64,000 nt of DNA, from assembly GCA_050291465.1 (NCBI GenBank), contig JBNKJV010000001.1, positions 219,649-283,648 of the forward strand. The letters are read 5' to 3'. The first letter of the stretch is position 1; the number at the start of each line of letters is the position of its first letter. The notes under the pieces were generated by a model. It was not told the origin of the DNA. It made no database searches and saw only the letters and a program-made list of their open reading frames with translations. The DNA comes from CBFDBF01 sp050291465. Its GTDB lineage: Bacteria > Pseudomonadota > Gammaproteobacteria > Chromatiales > Chromatiaceae. Of this stretch, positions 8,916 to 15,961 are shown piece by piece. The translations under genes were made by a program, and so were the position numbers.

Positions 8916-9063
8916 ACCACGGAGGCGCAGAGGTAACTGAAAATAGCTGTTTAACAAATAATCGAGAAGTAATTCACTTCTCAAGATCGCACTGTACGCA
9001 ACATTAGTGCCGTTCTACTTCGATCCCGTTGTATATTCTCCGTGTCCTCTGTGTCCTCCGTGG
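8916..9063 (+). repeat. Intergenic element, family 1, copy A (argB-algC)
   Basis: About 148 bases with complementary ends: left arm ACCACGGAGGCGCAGAG (8916-8932), right arm CTCCGTGTCCTCTGTGTC followed by CTCCGTGGT (9038-9063). The arms are made of 9-base units of the form NNCACGGAG. The middle 100 bases are AT-richer and not shared with other copies. It occupies most of the argB-algC gap. Confidence 0.8.
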
Positions 9064-9104
9064 TAAAAATCGCTGGGGCTGCAATATCAAGGCAGGGTAG
9101 TCTC

Positions 9105-11591
9105 TCAGAACGGCAGCTTCAAATTTCCGTTGATCTCCAGCATCTGTTTCCGGAACTGCTCCTGGATATTCCGCAACGCGTTTTCGTCATCCGCCTCGAA
9201 GCGGAACACCACTGTCGGAGTGGTATTGGACGGACGTGCCAACCCCCAACCGTACTCGAACTCCGCCCGAACGCCGTCGATAGTAACCAGCTTGGCACCG
9301 GGGAACCCTTCCTTTGCGATCAATTGCTGTACCAGCTTGACGTTTTCACCCTCCGCGGTAGGCATATTAAGTTCCGGAGTGCTGAGGCTCTCCGGCAGAT
9401 CGGCAAACATCTCGGAGGAACCGCCGGGCTCAAACGACAATAGCTCGAGCAGCCGTGCGCAGGCATACAGACCATCATCAAAACCGTACCAACGCTCCTT
9501 GAAGAAGAAATGACCGCTCATCTCCCCCGCCAACAAAGCTCCGGTCTCATTGAGCTTGGCCTTCAACAGGGAGTGGCCCGTCTTCCACATCAGCGGCCGA
9601 CCGCCATGGGCAAGAATATCCGCAGCCAGATGACGGCTCGACTTGACGTCAAAAATAACGTCGGTGCCCGGCTGCCGCGACAGCACATCCCGCGCAAACA
9701 ACATCATCAGCCGATCCGGCCAAATGATCTTACCGTTCGAGTCCACCACGCCGAGTCTGTCCCCGTCCCCGTCAAAGGCAATACCGATATCCGCCTGCTG
9801 CCTGTCCACCTCAGCGATAAGCGCCTGCAGGTTTTGCGGCTGCCCCGGATCCGGATGGTGATTGGGGAAATTACCGTTGACCTCGCAAAACAGTTCCACC
9901 ACCTCACATCCCAGGGCCTTGAACAACGCCGGAGCGACCGTTCCCGCGGCGCCGTTGCCGCAGTCCAGTACCACCTTGATCGGTCGCGCCAACTGGACAT
10001 CTTCCATGATCCGGCTGATATAGTCGGGGACCAGGTCCTGTTCCTGACGGGACCCCTCACCCTCCAGCAATTCACCTCTCTCCAGCCGCAGCCGCAGCTT
10101 CTGGATGGTATCGCCCGACAGGGTCTCGCCACCGATAACGATTTTCAGTCCGTTGTACTCCGGCGGATTGTGACTGCCGGTAATCATCACACCGCTGTTA
10201 CTTCCAAGGAAATGGGTAGCGAAATAGAGAACCGGAGTAGGCACGATGCCGATGTCCAGAACGTCCCGCCCGCTCGCCATAAGCCCCCGGCACAGTTCCA
10301 CCGCCAGATCGCTGCTTGACAAGCGGCCGTCGCGGGCGATTATCACCGTCTGCTGACCCTGGGCGTAAGCCTCGCTACCGATGGCGCGCCCCAGCTGATA
10401 GACCACCTGGGGCGTAAGGTCACGGGCCACCACACCACGTATATCGTAGGCCCTGAATATGACACCCGGCAGCCTCACCCCCGCCGGTGCGGCCTGGGGG
10501 GGCTTTTTGGCGGATTTTGCAGCGGCTGCGGCGGATCGACCCTTTGCCGGTTCGGCCTGTCTCTGCACTACCGGCTTGGCCTCCTGCGCCATCTCCACGA
10601 GCCGGTCCAGCGTCCCCTGGAGTTCCCCGATTTTCGCCCTCACCGTATGCACCGGGCGGCCACGCACCAGGCTCTCCACCAGCCCCAGAATCACAGCCTG
10701 ATCCTGCGCCAGCCCCTTCTTGAGACGTCCCATGGCGAGATGCACGAATATCGCAATAAGCAGCAATCCGACCGATGTAATCCCCAGATCGATAAAGATA
10801 TTGCGCTTCCCGGCCACGGACTCCCCCGGCTGATAGGCCACGCGCCAGATGGATGCGGACACGGGAAACCCTTGCGCCCCGCCGTCACTGACGGTTATCC
10901 CCGGCCTGGTGGAAACCAGCCGGAATGATTTGTTGTCCGCCGATTGCCGGAGTTCAATAGCCCCGGTCATGCCGCCACCGGCCTTTATCCCCGCCGCCAA
11001 CAGATCCATAGGAAGAGCAAGATGTACCACACCGACCACCGACCGGGGCTCTCCACCCAGTACCGGTGCGGCTATGGCGATATGCTGCTGCGGGGTATTG
11101 GACTGATGAACCTCGGCAGGTGTCACTTTACCGCTACGCTCCACAGTACGCTGCATTGCGAGGGCCGCAAAACTCAGCTGCCGCTCAGGCTCCTCTTCCA
11201 GGCGATCCCATTCGGCAGGCAGCAGATGAATCCGCAGGGCGTTTGGAATCCGCTGTTTTAGCCGCTGCTCCATAGCAGCCAACGCAGCCCCGTCCTGCTG
11301 TAAAAACAGCCCGGGCAGCGCCGGATCAGCGGCCAGATCAAGAAGCAGGGCACGGTAAAGCAACATCTGCTGCGACAGCTGGCTGGCCACCCCTTCCGCG
11401 CCGGTTGCCGCCTGTTCCCGCAACGCCCCCTTCTGGCTGGCCTCCTGAAGGTAAACCAGAGCGGTTCCGCATACGGCGATAATCGCTATGATTATGACCA
11501 GAGTATTGACCACCAAGGCGTTGAAGCTGCTGCCCTTGGTTTTCGCGGCCGCGCGAGCCGCCCCCTGTATCTGTACTCCTTTCACCTTCAT
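9105..11591 (-). CDS. algC: Phosphomannomutase/phosphoglucomutase AlgC with membrane sensor-like N-terminus
   Basis: An 828-residue protein in two parts. Residues 1 to about 370 hold two membrane segments (about 26-47 and 264-286) bracketing a periplasmic domain of ~215 residues, then an Ala/Lys-rich linker. Residues from about 378 form a complete alpha-D-phosphohexomutase: FRAYDIRG, the phosphoserine loop GVMITGSHNPPEYNG, the Mg loop AFDGDGDRLGVVD, the sugar loop GEMSGHFFF and the phosphate loop RPSNTTP. The enzyme interconverts 1- and 6-phosphates of mannose and glucose for exopolysaccharide and LPS. Long forms with such an N-terminus occur in Pseudomonas-type genomes. ATG 11591 has GGAGG four bases upstream. 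Gene order dut-algC-argB is conserved. Confidence 0.94.
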   Translation of the reverse strand: MKVKGVQIQGAARAAAKTKGSSFNALVVNTLVIIIAIIAVCGTALVYLQEASQKGALREQAATGAEGVASQLSQQMLLYRALLLDLAADPALPGLFLQQDGAALAAMEQRLKQRIPNALRIHLLPAEWDRLEEEPERQLSFAALAMQRTVERSGKVTPAEVHQSNTPQQHIAIAAPVLGGEPRSVVGVVHLALPMDLLAAGIKAGGGMTGAIELRQSADNKSFRLVSTRPGITVSDGGAQGFPVSASIWRVAYQPGESVAGKRNIFIDLGITSVGLLLIAIFVHLAMGRLKKGLAQDQAVILGLVESLVRGRPVHTVRAKIGELQGTLDRLVEMAQEAKPVVQRQAEPAKGRSAAAAAKSAKKPPQAAPAGVRLPGVIFRAYDIRGVVARDLTPQVVYQLGRAIGSEAYAQGQQTVIIARDGRLSSSDLAVELCRGLMASGRDVLDIGIVPTPVLYFATHFLGSNSGVMITGSHNPPEYNGLKIVIGGETLSGDTIQKLRLRLERGELLEGEGSRQEQDLVPDYISRIMEDVQLARPIKVVLDCGNGAAGTVAPALFKALGCEVVELFCEVNGNFPNHHPDPGQPQNLQALIAEVDRQQADIGIAFDGDGDRLGVVDSNGKIIWPDRLMMLFARDVLSRQPGTDVIFDVKSSRHLAADILAHGGRPLMWKTGHSLLKAKLNETGALLAGEMSGHFFFKERWYGFDDGLYACARLLELLSFEPGGSSEMFADLPESLSTPELNMPTAEGENVKLVQQLIAKEGFPGAKLVTIDGVRAEFEYGWGLARPSNTTPTVVFRFEADDENALRNIQEQFRKQMLEINGNLKLPF

Positions 11592-11671
11592 CTCGCCTCC
11601 TCAGATGTCCCCGGCCTGCCGGGTCAACAACCTTTACACCCAGGCTTAACGTTATCTAACAGTAACCCAGA

Positions 11672-12127
11672 TCAGTGGCGACCGGAATGGCCAAACCCAC
11701 CTTCTCCGCGATCGCTGGCTGCAAATTCCTCCACTATTTCGAACTGCGCATGGACTACGGGGACCACCACCAGTTGCGCGATCCGCTCGCCCACCTCGAT
11801 ACGGAACGGGGTACCGCCACGGTTCCAGCAGGACACGAAGAGTTGCCCCTGATAGTCGGAATCAATCAATCCAACAAGATTCCCCAGCACGATGCCGTGC
11901 TTATGCCCGAGACCGGAACGGGGCAGAATCATTGCCGCCATATGGGAATCCTCGATATGTATGGCCATTCCGGTGGGTATAAGATGGGTCTCTCCGGGGG
12001 CGAGCTCCAGGGGTTCGTCCAGGAGCGCCCGCAAGTCCATACCCGCGGAACCCTCGGTTGCATACTGTGGTAAAGGAAACTGCTCCCCAAGCCGGTGATC
12101 AAGTATTTTTAGTTCGATTTTTTTCAT
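11672..12127 (-). CDS. dut: dUTP diphosphatase
   Basis: A 151-residue trimeric dUTPase: hydrolyses dUTP to dUMP and PPi, keeping uracil out of DNA and supplying dTMP synthesis. The five family motifs are present: GSAGMDLRA, PRSGLG, GNLVGLIDSDYQG with the catalytic Asp, RIAQLVVVPV and the C-terminal RGEGGFGHSG arm. ATG 12127 (MKKIELKILD) was chosen; the upstream TTG 12142 is in frame but adds five atypical residues. The start lies inside the end of coaBC (29-base overlap), indicating coupling. Confidence 0.96.
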   Translation of the reverse strand: MKKIELKILDHRLGEQFPLPQYATEGSAGMDLRALLDEPLELAPGETHLIPTGMAIHIEDSHMAAMILPRSGLGHKHGIVLGNLVGLIDSDYQGQLFVSCWNRGGTPFRIEVGERIAQLVVVPVVHAQFEIVEEFAASDRGEGGFGHSGRH

Positions 12128-13316
12128 GAAATTTTTCTGCAATTATAGATACCAAAGCCTCTGCTAACCGCTCTTTTCTCGCCATCGGCAGATCCTGCCG
12201 CCCCGTCGCCCAGATTACCGATAATGCATTCTCATCGCATTCAAAGCCGCCCTGCTCTCCCCCCACCAGGTTAGCGGCGATAATATCCACGCCCTTGGAT
12301 TTCAGTTTCTCCTCACCCTGCTCCGCCGGCCGGTTTGTTTCCGCCGCAAATCCCACGGTAAAAGGCGCTCCGGACAGCGCCGCCACCTGTGCCAGGATAT
12401 CCGGATTACGGACCAGCGTTATCCCTAACTCCGCTTCATGCTTCTTGATCTTCTGCTCAGCCGCTTCCACCGGCCGATAGTCCGCCACCGCGGCACAGGC
12501 TACGAAAATGTCGCAACCGTCGATCCTGGACATTACCGCCTGCTCCATCTCCAGCGCCGTCTCCACCTCCACGCGCTCCGTTCCACGGGGAGCCTCCAGG
12601 GTCACCGGTCCACTGACCAGGGAAACCTCGGCGCCGGAGTTGACAAAGGCCCGGGCAAGGGCGTAACCCATCTTTCCGGAACTGCGGTTCCCCACGAACC
12701 GTACCGGATCGATCGGCTCCCGGGTGGGTCCCGCGGTCAACAGAACGCGCACCCCTTGCAGGGGGGCGACGGAAAACCAGCCCTCGATCCGCTGCAGCAG
12801 CTCCTCCGGCTCCAGCATCCGGCCCGGACCCGTCTCTCCGCACGCCTGTTCCCCGGTCGCCGGGCCCCAGATCGATACGGCGCGCTGCTCCAGCCGCTGG
12901 ACGTTCTCGCGGGTGGCGGCGTTGAGCCACATCCGACTATTCATGGCCGGAACCACGGCCATAGGCGCATCGCTGGCCAGACAGAGAGTGGTCAACAGGT
13001 CATCGGCCATTCCCGCCGTCAACCGGGCGATAAAATCAGCGGTAGCCGGCGCCACCACCACCCGATCCGCCCAGCGGGCAAGTTCGATATGGTCCATAGC
13101 CGCCTCATGGTCGGGATCGAAAAGCTCGAGCCGAACCGGACGGCCGGAAAGAGCCTGCAGGGTCAGGGGAGTAATAAAGTGGGTTGCGGCGGGGGTCATC
13201 ACCACCTGCACCTCCGCTCCGGCGCCGCGCAGCAGACGCACCAGCTCCGCCGTTTTATAGGCGGCTATTCCGCCGGTCACACCCAGCAGTATCCGTTTCC
13301 CGTTCAGTTTCGTCAT
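12099..13316 (-). CDS. coaBC: Bifunctional phosphopantothenoylcysteine decarboxylase/synthetase
   Basis: A 405-residue two-domain enzyme of coenzyme A synthesis. The N-terminal flavoprotein CoaC domain (to about 190) shows LLGVTGGIAAYKTAELVR, the active-site His region (HIELARWAD) and the substrate motif PAMNSRMW. The C-terminal CoaB domain (about 195-400) has LLTAGPTREPIDPVRFVGNRSSGKMG and GFAAETN. ATG 13316 (MTKLNGKRILLG) was chosen; two in-frame upstream starts exist. First gene of coaBC-dut-algC-argB-slmA. No strong Shine-Dalgarno site is seen. Confidence 0.96.
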   Translation of the reverse strand: MTKLNGKRILLGVTGGIAAYKTAELVRLLRGAGAEVQVVMTPAATHFITPLTLQALSGRPVRLELFDPDHEAAMDHIELARWADRVVVAPATADFIARLTAGMADDLLTTLCLASDAPMAVVPAMNSRMWLNAATRENVQRLEQRAVSIWGPATGEQACGETGPGRMLEPEELLQRIEGWFSVAPLQGVRVLLTAGPTREPIDPVRFVGNRSSGKMGYALARAFVNSGAEVSLVSGPVTLEAPRGTERVEVETALEMEQAVMSRIDGCDIFVACAAVADYRPVEAAEQKIKKHEAELGITLVRNPDILAQVAALSGAPFTVGFAAETNRPAEQGEEKLKSKGVDIIAANLVGGEQGGFECDENALSVIWATGRQDLPMARKERLAEALVSIIAEKFHEKNRTKNT

Positions 13317-13336
13317 GGTTCTATCAGAGTTCATTA

Positions 13337-13467
13337 GCCACGGAGGCACGGAGGACAGAGAGCATTCAATCCGCTATAGGCCCCAGAGACGGCACACTCG
13401 CCGGGCCGTAAAACCGAAACATAGGACATTGAAGGAAATCCGGGTTTTTCTCTGTGAGCTCTGTGGC
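13337..13467 (+). repeat. Intergenic element, family 1, copy B (coaBC-radC)
   Basis: About 131 bases between divergent coaBC and radC. Left arm GCCACGGAGGCACGGAGGAC (13337-13356) continues ACAGAGAG; right arm CTCTGTGAGCTCTGTGGC (13450-13467). Units are again 9 bases long. The arms pair with several mismatches. The element begins 21 bases before the coaBC start and so lies inside its promoter/leader region. Confidence 0.8.
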
Positions 13468-13573
13468 AACATTTCCATGCCAAGGGTAACTGAATGGAGA
13501 AACCACGGCTAGCCATCCACCGGCGGCCACAGTATGCTTTTCCCGTCCCTTACAACATCACATGGAGGTGATT

Positions 13574-14248
13574 ATGGCTATCAGGGATTGGCCGGTGGAT
13601 GAACGGCCGCGGGAAAAGCTGCTGCAGCGGGGATGTTTCGCGCTCTCTGACGCGGAGTTACTCGCCATATTCCTGCGTACCGGTGTTGCCGGAAAAAGCG
13701 CCGTTGACCTGGCGCGCGAACTCCTGGTCGAATACGGCTCCCTGCGGGCTCTGCTTGCGGCCGACCGACACCGTTTCTGTTCCAGTCCAGGCCTCGGCCC
13801 GGCCAAGTACGTGCAACTCCAGGCGGTACTGGAGATGGGGCGCCGCCACCTGCAGGAATCCCTGCAACGAGAGGATGTCCTGACCAGCCCCGACGCCACC
13901 CGCGACTATCTCCGAAGCCGGTTGCGCGGTTATCCCTACGAGGTCTTCGCCTGCCTTTTTCTGGACAGCCGCCACCGGGTGATCGAATACGAAGAGCTGT
14001 TCCGGGGTACTATCGACGGCGCCACCGTCCATCCCCGCGAAGTCATCAGGCGCGCCCTCGCGCACAACGCCGCCGCCCTTATCCTGGCCCACAACCACCC
14101 CTCCGGCGTGGCCGAGCCGAGTGATGCCGACCGGAGGATAACCCGGCAGATCCGGGAGGCGCTGCAACTGGTGGATGTGCGCGTACTTGATCATATAGTG
14201 ATCGGGGACGGAGAAATGCGTTCCCTGGCGGAAATGGGGTGGATCTGA
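13574..14248 (+). CDS. radC: RadC-family JAMM/MPN domain protein
   Basis: A 224-residue protein of the RadC (YicR) family. The N-terminal helix-hairpin-helix region (SSPGLGPAKYVQLQAVLEM) is followed by the JAMM metal site: E in the EYEELFRGT region and AHNHPSGVAEPSDADRRIT. Despite the name, a direct role in DNA repair is not settled for the family. ATG 13574 is clear: GGAGGTGAT lies just before it; an ATG four codons upstream overlaps that site. The gene sits next to coaBC and before rpmB-rpmG, the usual order in gammaproteobacteria. Confidence 0.93.
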   Translation: MAIRDWPVDERPREKLLQRGCFALSDAELLAIFLRTGVAGKSAVDLARELLVEYGSLRALLAADRHRFCSSPGLGPAKYVQLQAVLEMGRRHLQESLQREDVLTSPDATRDYLRSRLRGYPYEVFACLFLDSRHRVIEYEELFRGTIDGATVHPREVIRRALAHNAAALILAHNHPSGVAEPSDADRRITRQIREALQLVDVRVLDHIVIGDGEMRSLAEMGWI

Positions 14249-14290
14249 GCGAAATAGCGCCGGATTTACGGGCCCCCACCGGGAGAAAAC

Positions 14291-14319
14291 TTGTATCCAC
14301 CCCCCCTTTCTGCTATAAA
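14291..14319 (+). promoter_or_regulatory. Candidate promoter of rpmB-rpmG
   Basis: TTGTAT (14291-14296) and TATAAA (14314-14319) are separated by exactly 17 bases, 58 bases before the rpmB start. Position and spacing fit a housekeeping sigma-70 promoter. Confidence 0.6.
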
Positions 14320-14330
14320 TCCGCCTCTTT

Positions 14331-14352
14331 CGCTCCCCACGGGGAGTAGCGA
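14331..14352 (+). promoter_or_regulatory. Hairpin in the rpmB leader
   Basis: CGCTCCCC and GGGGAG(TA)GCG can pair around a short ACG loop in the predicted 5' leader between the promoter and rpmB. It could serve in autoregulation or RNA stability; that is inference. Confidence 0.4.
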
Positions 14353-14376
14353 CAGCAAAAGTTTGAGGATTTAACC

Positions 14377-14613
14377 ATGTCGAAAGTGTGTCAGGTTACG
14401 GGCAAGCGACCCATTACGGGCAACAACGTTTCCCACGCCCATAACAAGACCAAACGCCGTTTTCTGCCGAATCTGCACTACAAGCGGTTCTGGGTAGAGG
14501 GTGAGAAACGCTGGGTGCGCCTGCGGGTCTCTTCCAACGGCATGCGTATTATCGATAAGAAAGGCATCGACGCGGTGCTTGCCGACCTGCGCGCCCGTGG
14601 CGAGAAGGTCTGA
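14377..14613 (+). CDS. rpmB: 50S ribosomal protein L28
   Basis: A 78-residue basic ribosomal protein of the large subunit. The start MSKVCQVTGKRPITGNNVSH and the segment NLHYKRFWV are canonical for the L28 form of gammaproteobacteria. AGGA lies seven bases before the ATG. It forms an operon with rpmG 14 bases downstream, as in E. coli. Confidence 0.98.
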   Translation: MSKVCQVTGKRPITGNNVSHAHNKTKRRFLPNLHYKRFWVEGEKRWVRLRVSSNGMRIIDKKGIDAVLADLRARGEKV

Positions 14614-14627
14614 GGAGGAACAGTCTC

Positions 14628-14783
14628 ATGCGTGATAAAATCAAGCTCGTGTCCAGCGCCGGAACCGGCCACTTTTACACGACCACCAAGAACAAGCGGA
14701 ACATGCCGGGCAAGATGGAGATCAAAAAATTCGATCCCAAGGCCCGCAAGCACGTGATGTACAAAGAGGCGAAAATCAAATAA
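14628..14783 (+). CDS. rpmG: 50S ribosomal protein L33
   Basis: A 51-residue ribosomal protein, beginning MRDKIKLVSSAGTGHFYTTT and ending YKEAKIK. GAGGAGG lies just upstream of the ATG. It lacks the paired cysteines of the zinc-binding L33 form, so this is the zinc-independent type. It follows rpmB and is closed by an intrinsic terminator. Confidence 0.97.
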   Translation: MRDKIKLVSSAGTGHFYTTTKNKRNMPGKMEIKKFDPKARKHVMYKEAKIK

Positions 14784-14808
14784 CGCCCGGCGCTCACGAC
14801 GCTGTCCG

Positions 14809-14839
14809 AAAAAACCCGCCTGGCGGGTTTTTTCTTTTA
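14809..14839 (+). terminator. Intrinsic terminator after rpmB-rpmG
   Basis: An AAAAAACCCGCC...GGCGGG hairpin followed by TTTTTTCTTTTAT, 26 bases after the rpmG stop. The A-run upstream makes it potentially active in both directions. Confidence 0.9.
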
Positions 14840-15254
14840 TATCAGTAAAATAATCCCCTGCGATTGCCGCCCCTCGGTATCGCCGGCTCGGATATTTCGC
14901 ACCTGCCCGTGTTTGCCCCCATTGCGCTTTATGAACAACCTGTGATTTGAATCTAAGTTTCAATCCATAGAAAGGAATAAAGTTCCCATCCTGTAAAAGT
15001 GCCGCTCCGGCATGACGACGCGAAACCGGCGCATGGAGTTTCGTTTATTGCCGAATTGTGGAGCGCACAGTTCGACGAAGTGCATGACGTGGATGTTGTA
15101 TTTTGGATTGGACCGTTGTGCGTTTCTCTTCGTCGTGAAATCCAGAATGATGTAAACGCTGCATAACAGATTTCCGCCGAGACCGGAGATATCGGTTGCT
15201 TACCGTCCAGGCCGACGGAAAACAGTTTCACTATCAGTCGAGGGAGTGTCTGGT
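14840..15254 (+). other. Intergenic region before the RTX locus
   Basis: About 415 bases with no convincing gene. It is AT-richer than the flanking housekeeping genes and should hold the promoter of the RTX locus. TTGAAT (14947-14952) and TAGAAA (14968-14973) are spaced 15 bases, too close for a confident call. I see no riboswitch or RNA gene that I recognise. Confidence 0.5.
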
Positions 15255-15866
15255 ATGAAAGCAAAACAACAAAAGACGTTCGACCCGACCCAGGAATCAG
15301 CACCGGCCGCGGCAACCGGACAGAGTCGGGAAACCGATCCGAATCAATCCGAAGAAAGACCCGTCATCCCTCCCACCTTCGCATCACGCCTGGGGGAAAT
15401 GGTCTGGTTGCTCAGCCAGTCTCCGGCACACCGGCATTTCAGCATGGGCGATCTCGAATGGCTGCTGATGCCGCCGCTGCTGCTGGGCCAGTACAAGATC
15501 TATTACGAACAAGGACGCCCCATCGCGCTGGCCCTTTGGGCCTTCCTTAATGAGGAGGATGAACAGCGCCTGCTGTCGGGCGTCAATCGACTGAAGCCGG
15601 AAGCCTGGTGCGCCGGCGAACAACAAAAACTCTTTTCGGCAAACGTCACGAAGAGTGACGCCCCCGCAACCATAGATCCAGAGACCTCAGATGCCCAACT
15701 CTGGCTGGTAGATCTTATAGCGCCCAGCGGTACGTCCGAAAACAAACTTACGGAAAAGGTACTTGCTGATTTGATCACCACGGTCTTCAAAGACCGACGT
15801 TTTAAGTTCCACACAACGGACCCGATGACCGGGATCAAAAGCACTCGTGAGATTGGCGATATCTGA
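15255..15866 (+). CDS. HlyC-type RTX toxin-activating lysine acyltransferase
   Basis: A 203-residue protein related to HlyC/RtxC, which use acyl-ACP to acylate internal lysines of RTX proteins in the cytoplasm before secretion. The core LGEMVWLLSQSPAHRHFSM holds the SPxHR histidine corresponding to catalytic His23 of HlyC, and WLVDLIAPSG holds the Asp equivalent to Asp92. LEWLLMPPLLLGQYKIYY and GRPIALALWAFLNEE are typical. Two additions are unusual: a polar N-terminal extension of about 45 residues and about 20 extra residues before WLVDLIAP. ATG 15255 is preceded by GGGAG at 8 bases. It lies 95 bases before the RTX gene, which is presumably its substrate. Confidence 0.88.
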   Translation: MKAKQQKTFDPTQESAPAAATGQSRETDPNQSEERPVIPPTFASRLGEMVWLLSQSPAHRHFSMGDLEWLLMPPLLLGQYKIYYEQGRPIALALWAFLNEEDEQRLLSGVNRLKPEAWCAGEQQKLFSANVTKSDAPATIDPETSDAQLWLVDLIAPSGTSENKLTEKVLADLITTVFKDRRFKFHTTDPMTGIKSTREIGDI

Positions 15867-15961
15867 CCACCTATGCGGTTGCGAAAAGCGTACTAGAACC
15901 CCGTGAATCTGTTTCACCGTCCTCTGCCCGAAGGAAATGAATAGTTATAAGGAGTATAACA

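Noticed and set aside
8916..9063. Family 1 elements as Rho-independent terminators
   Set aside because: The arms are separated by 65-100 bases and not followed by T-runs, unlike the clear terminators elsewhere in the window.
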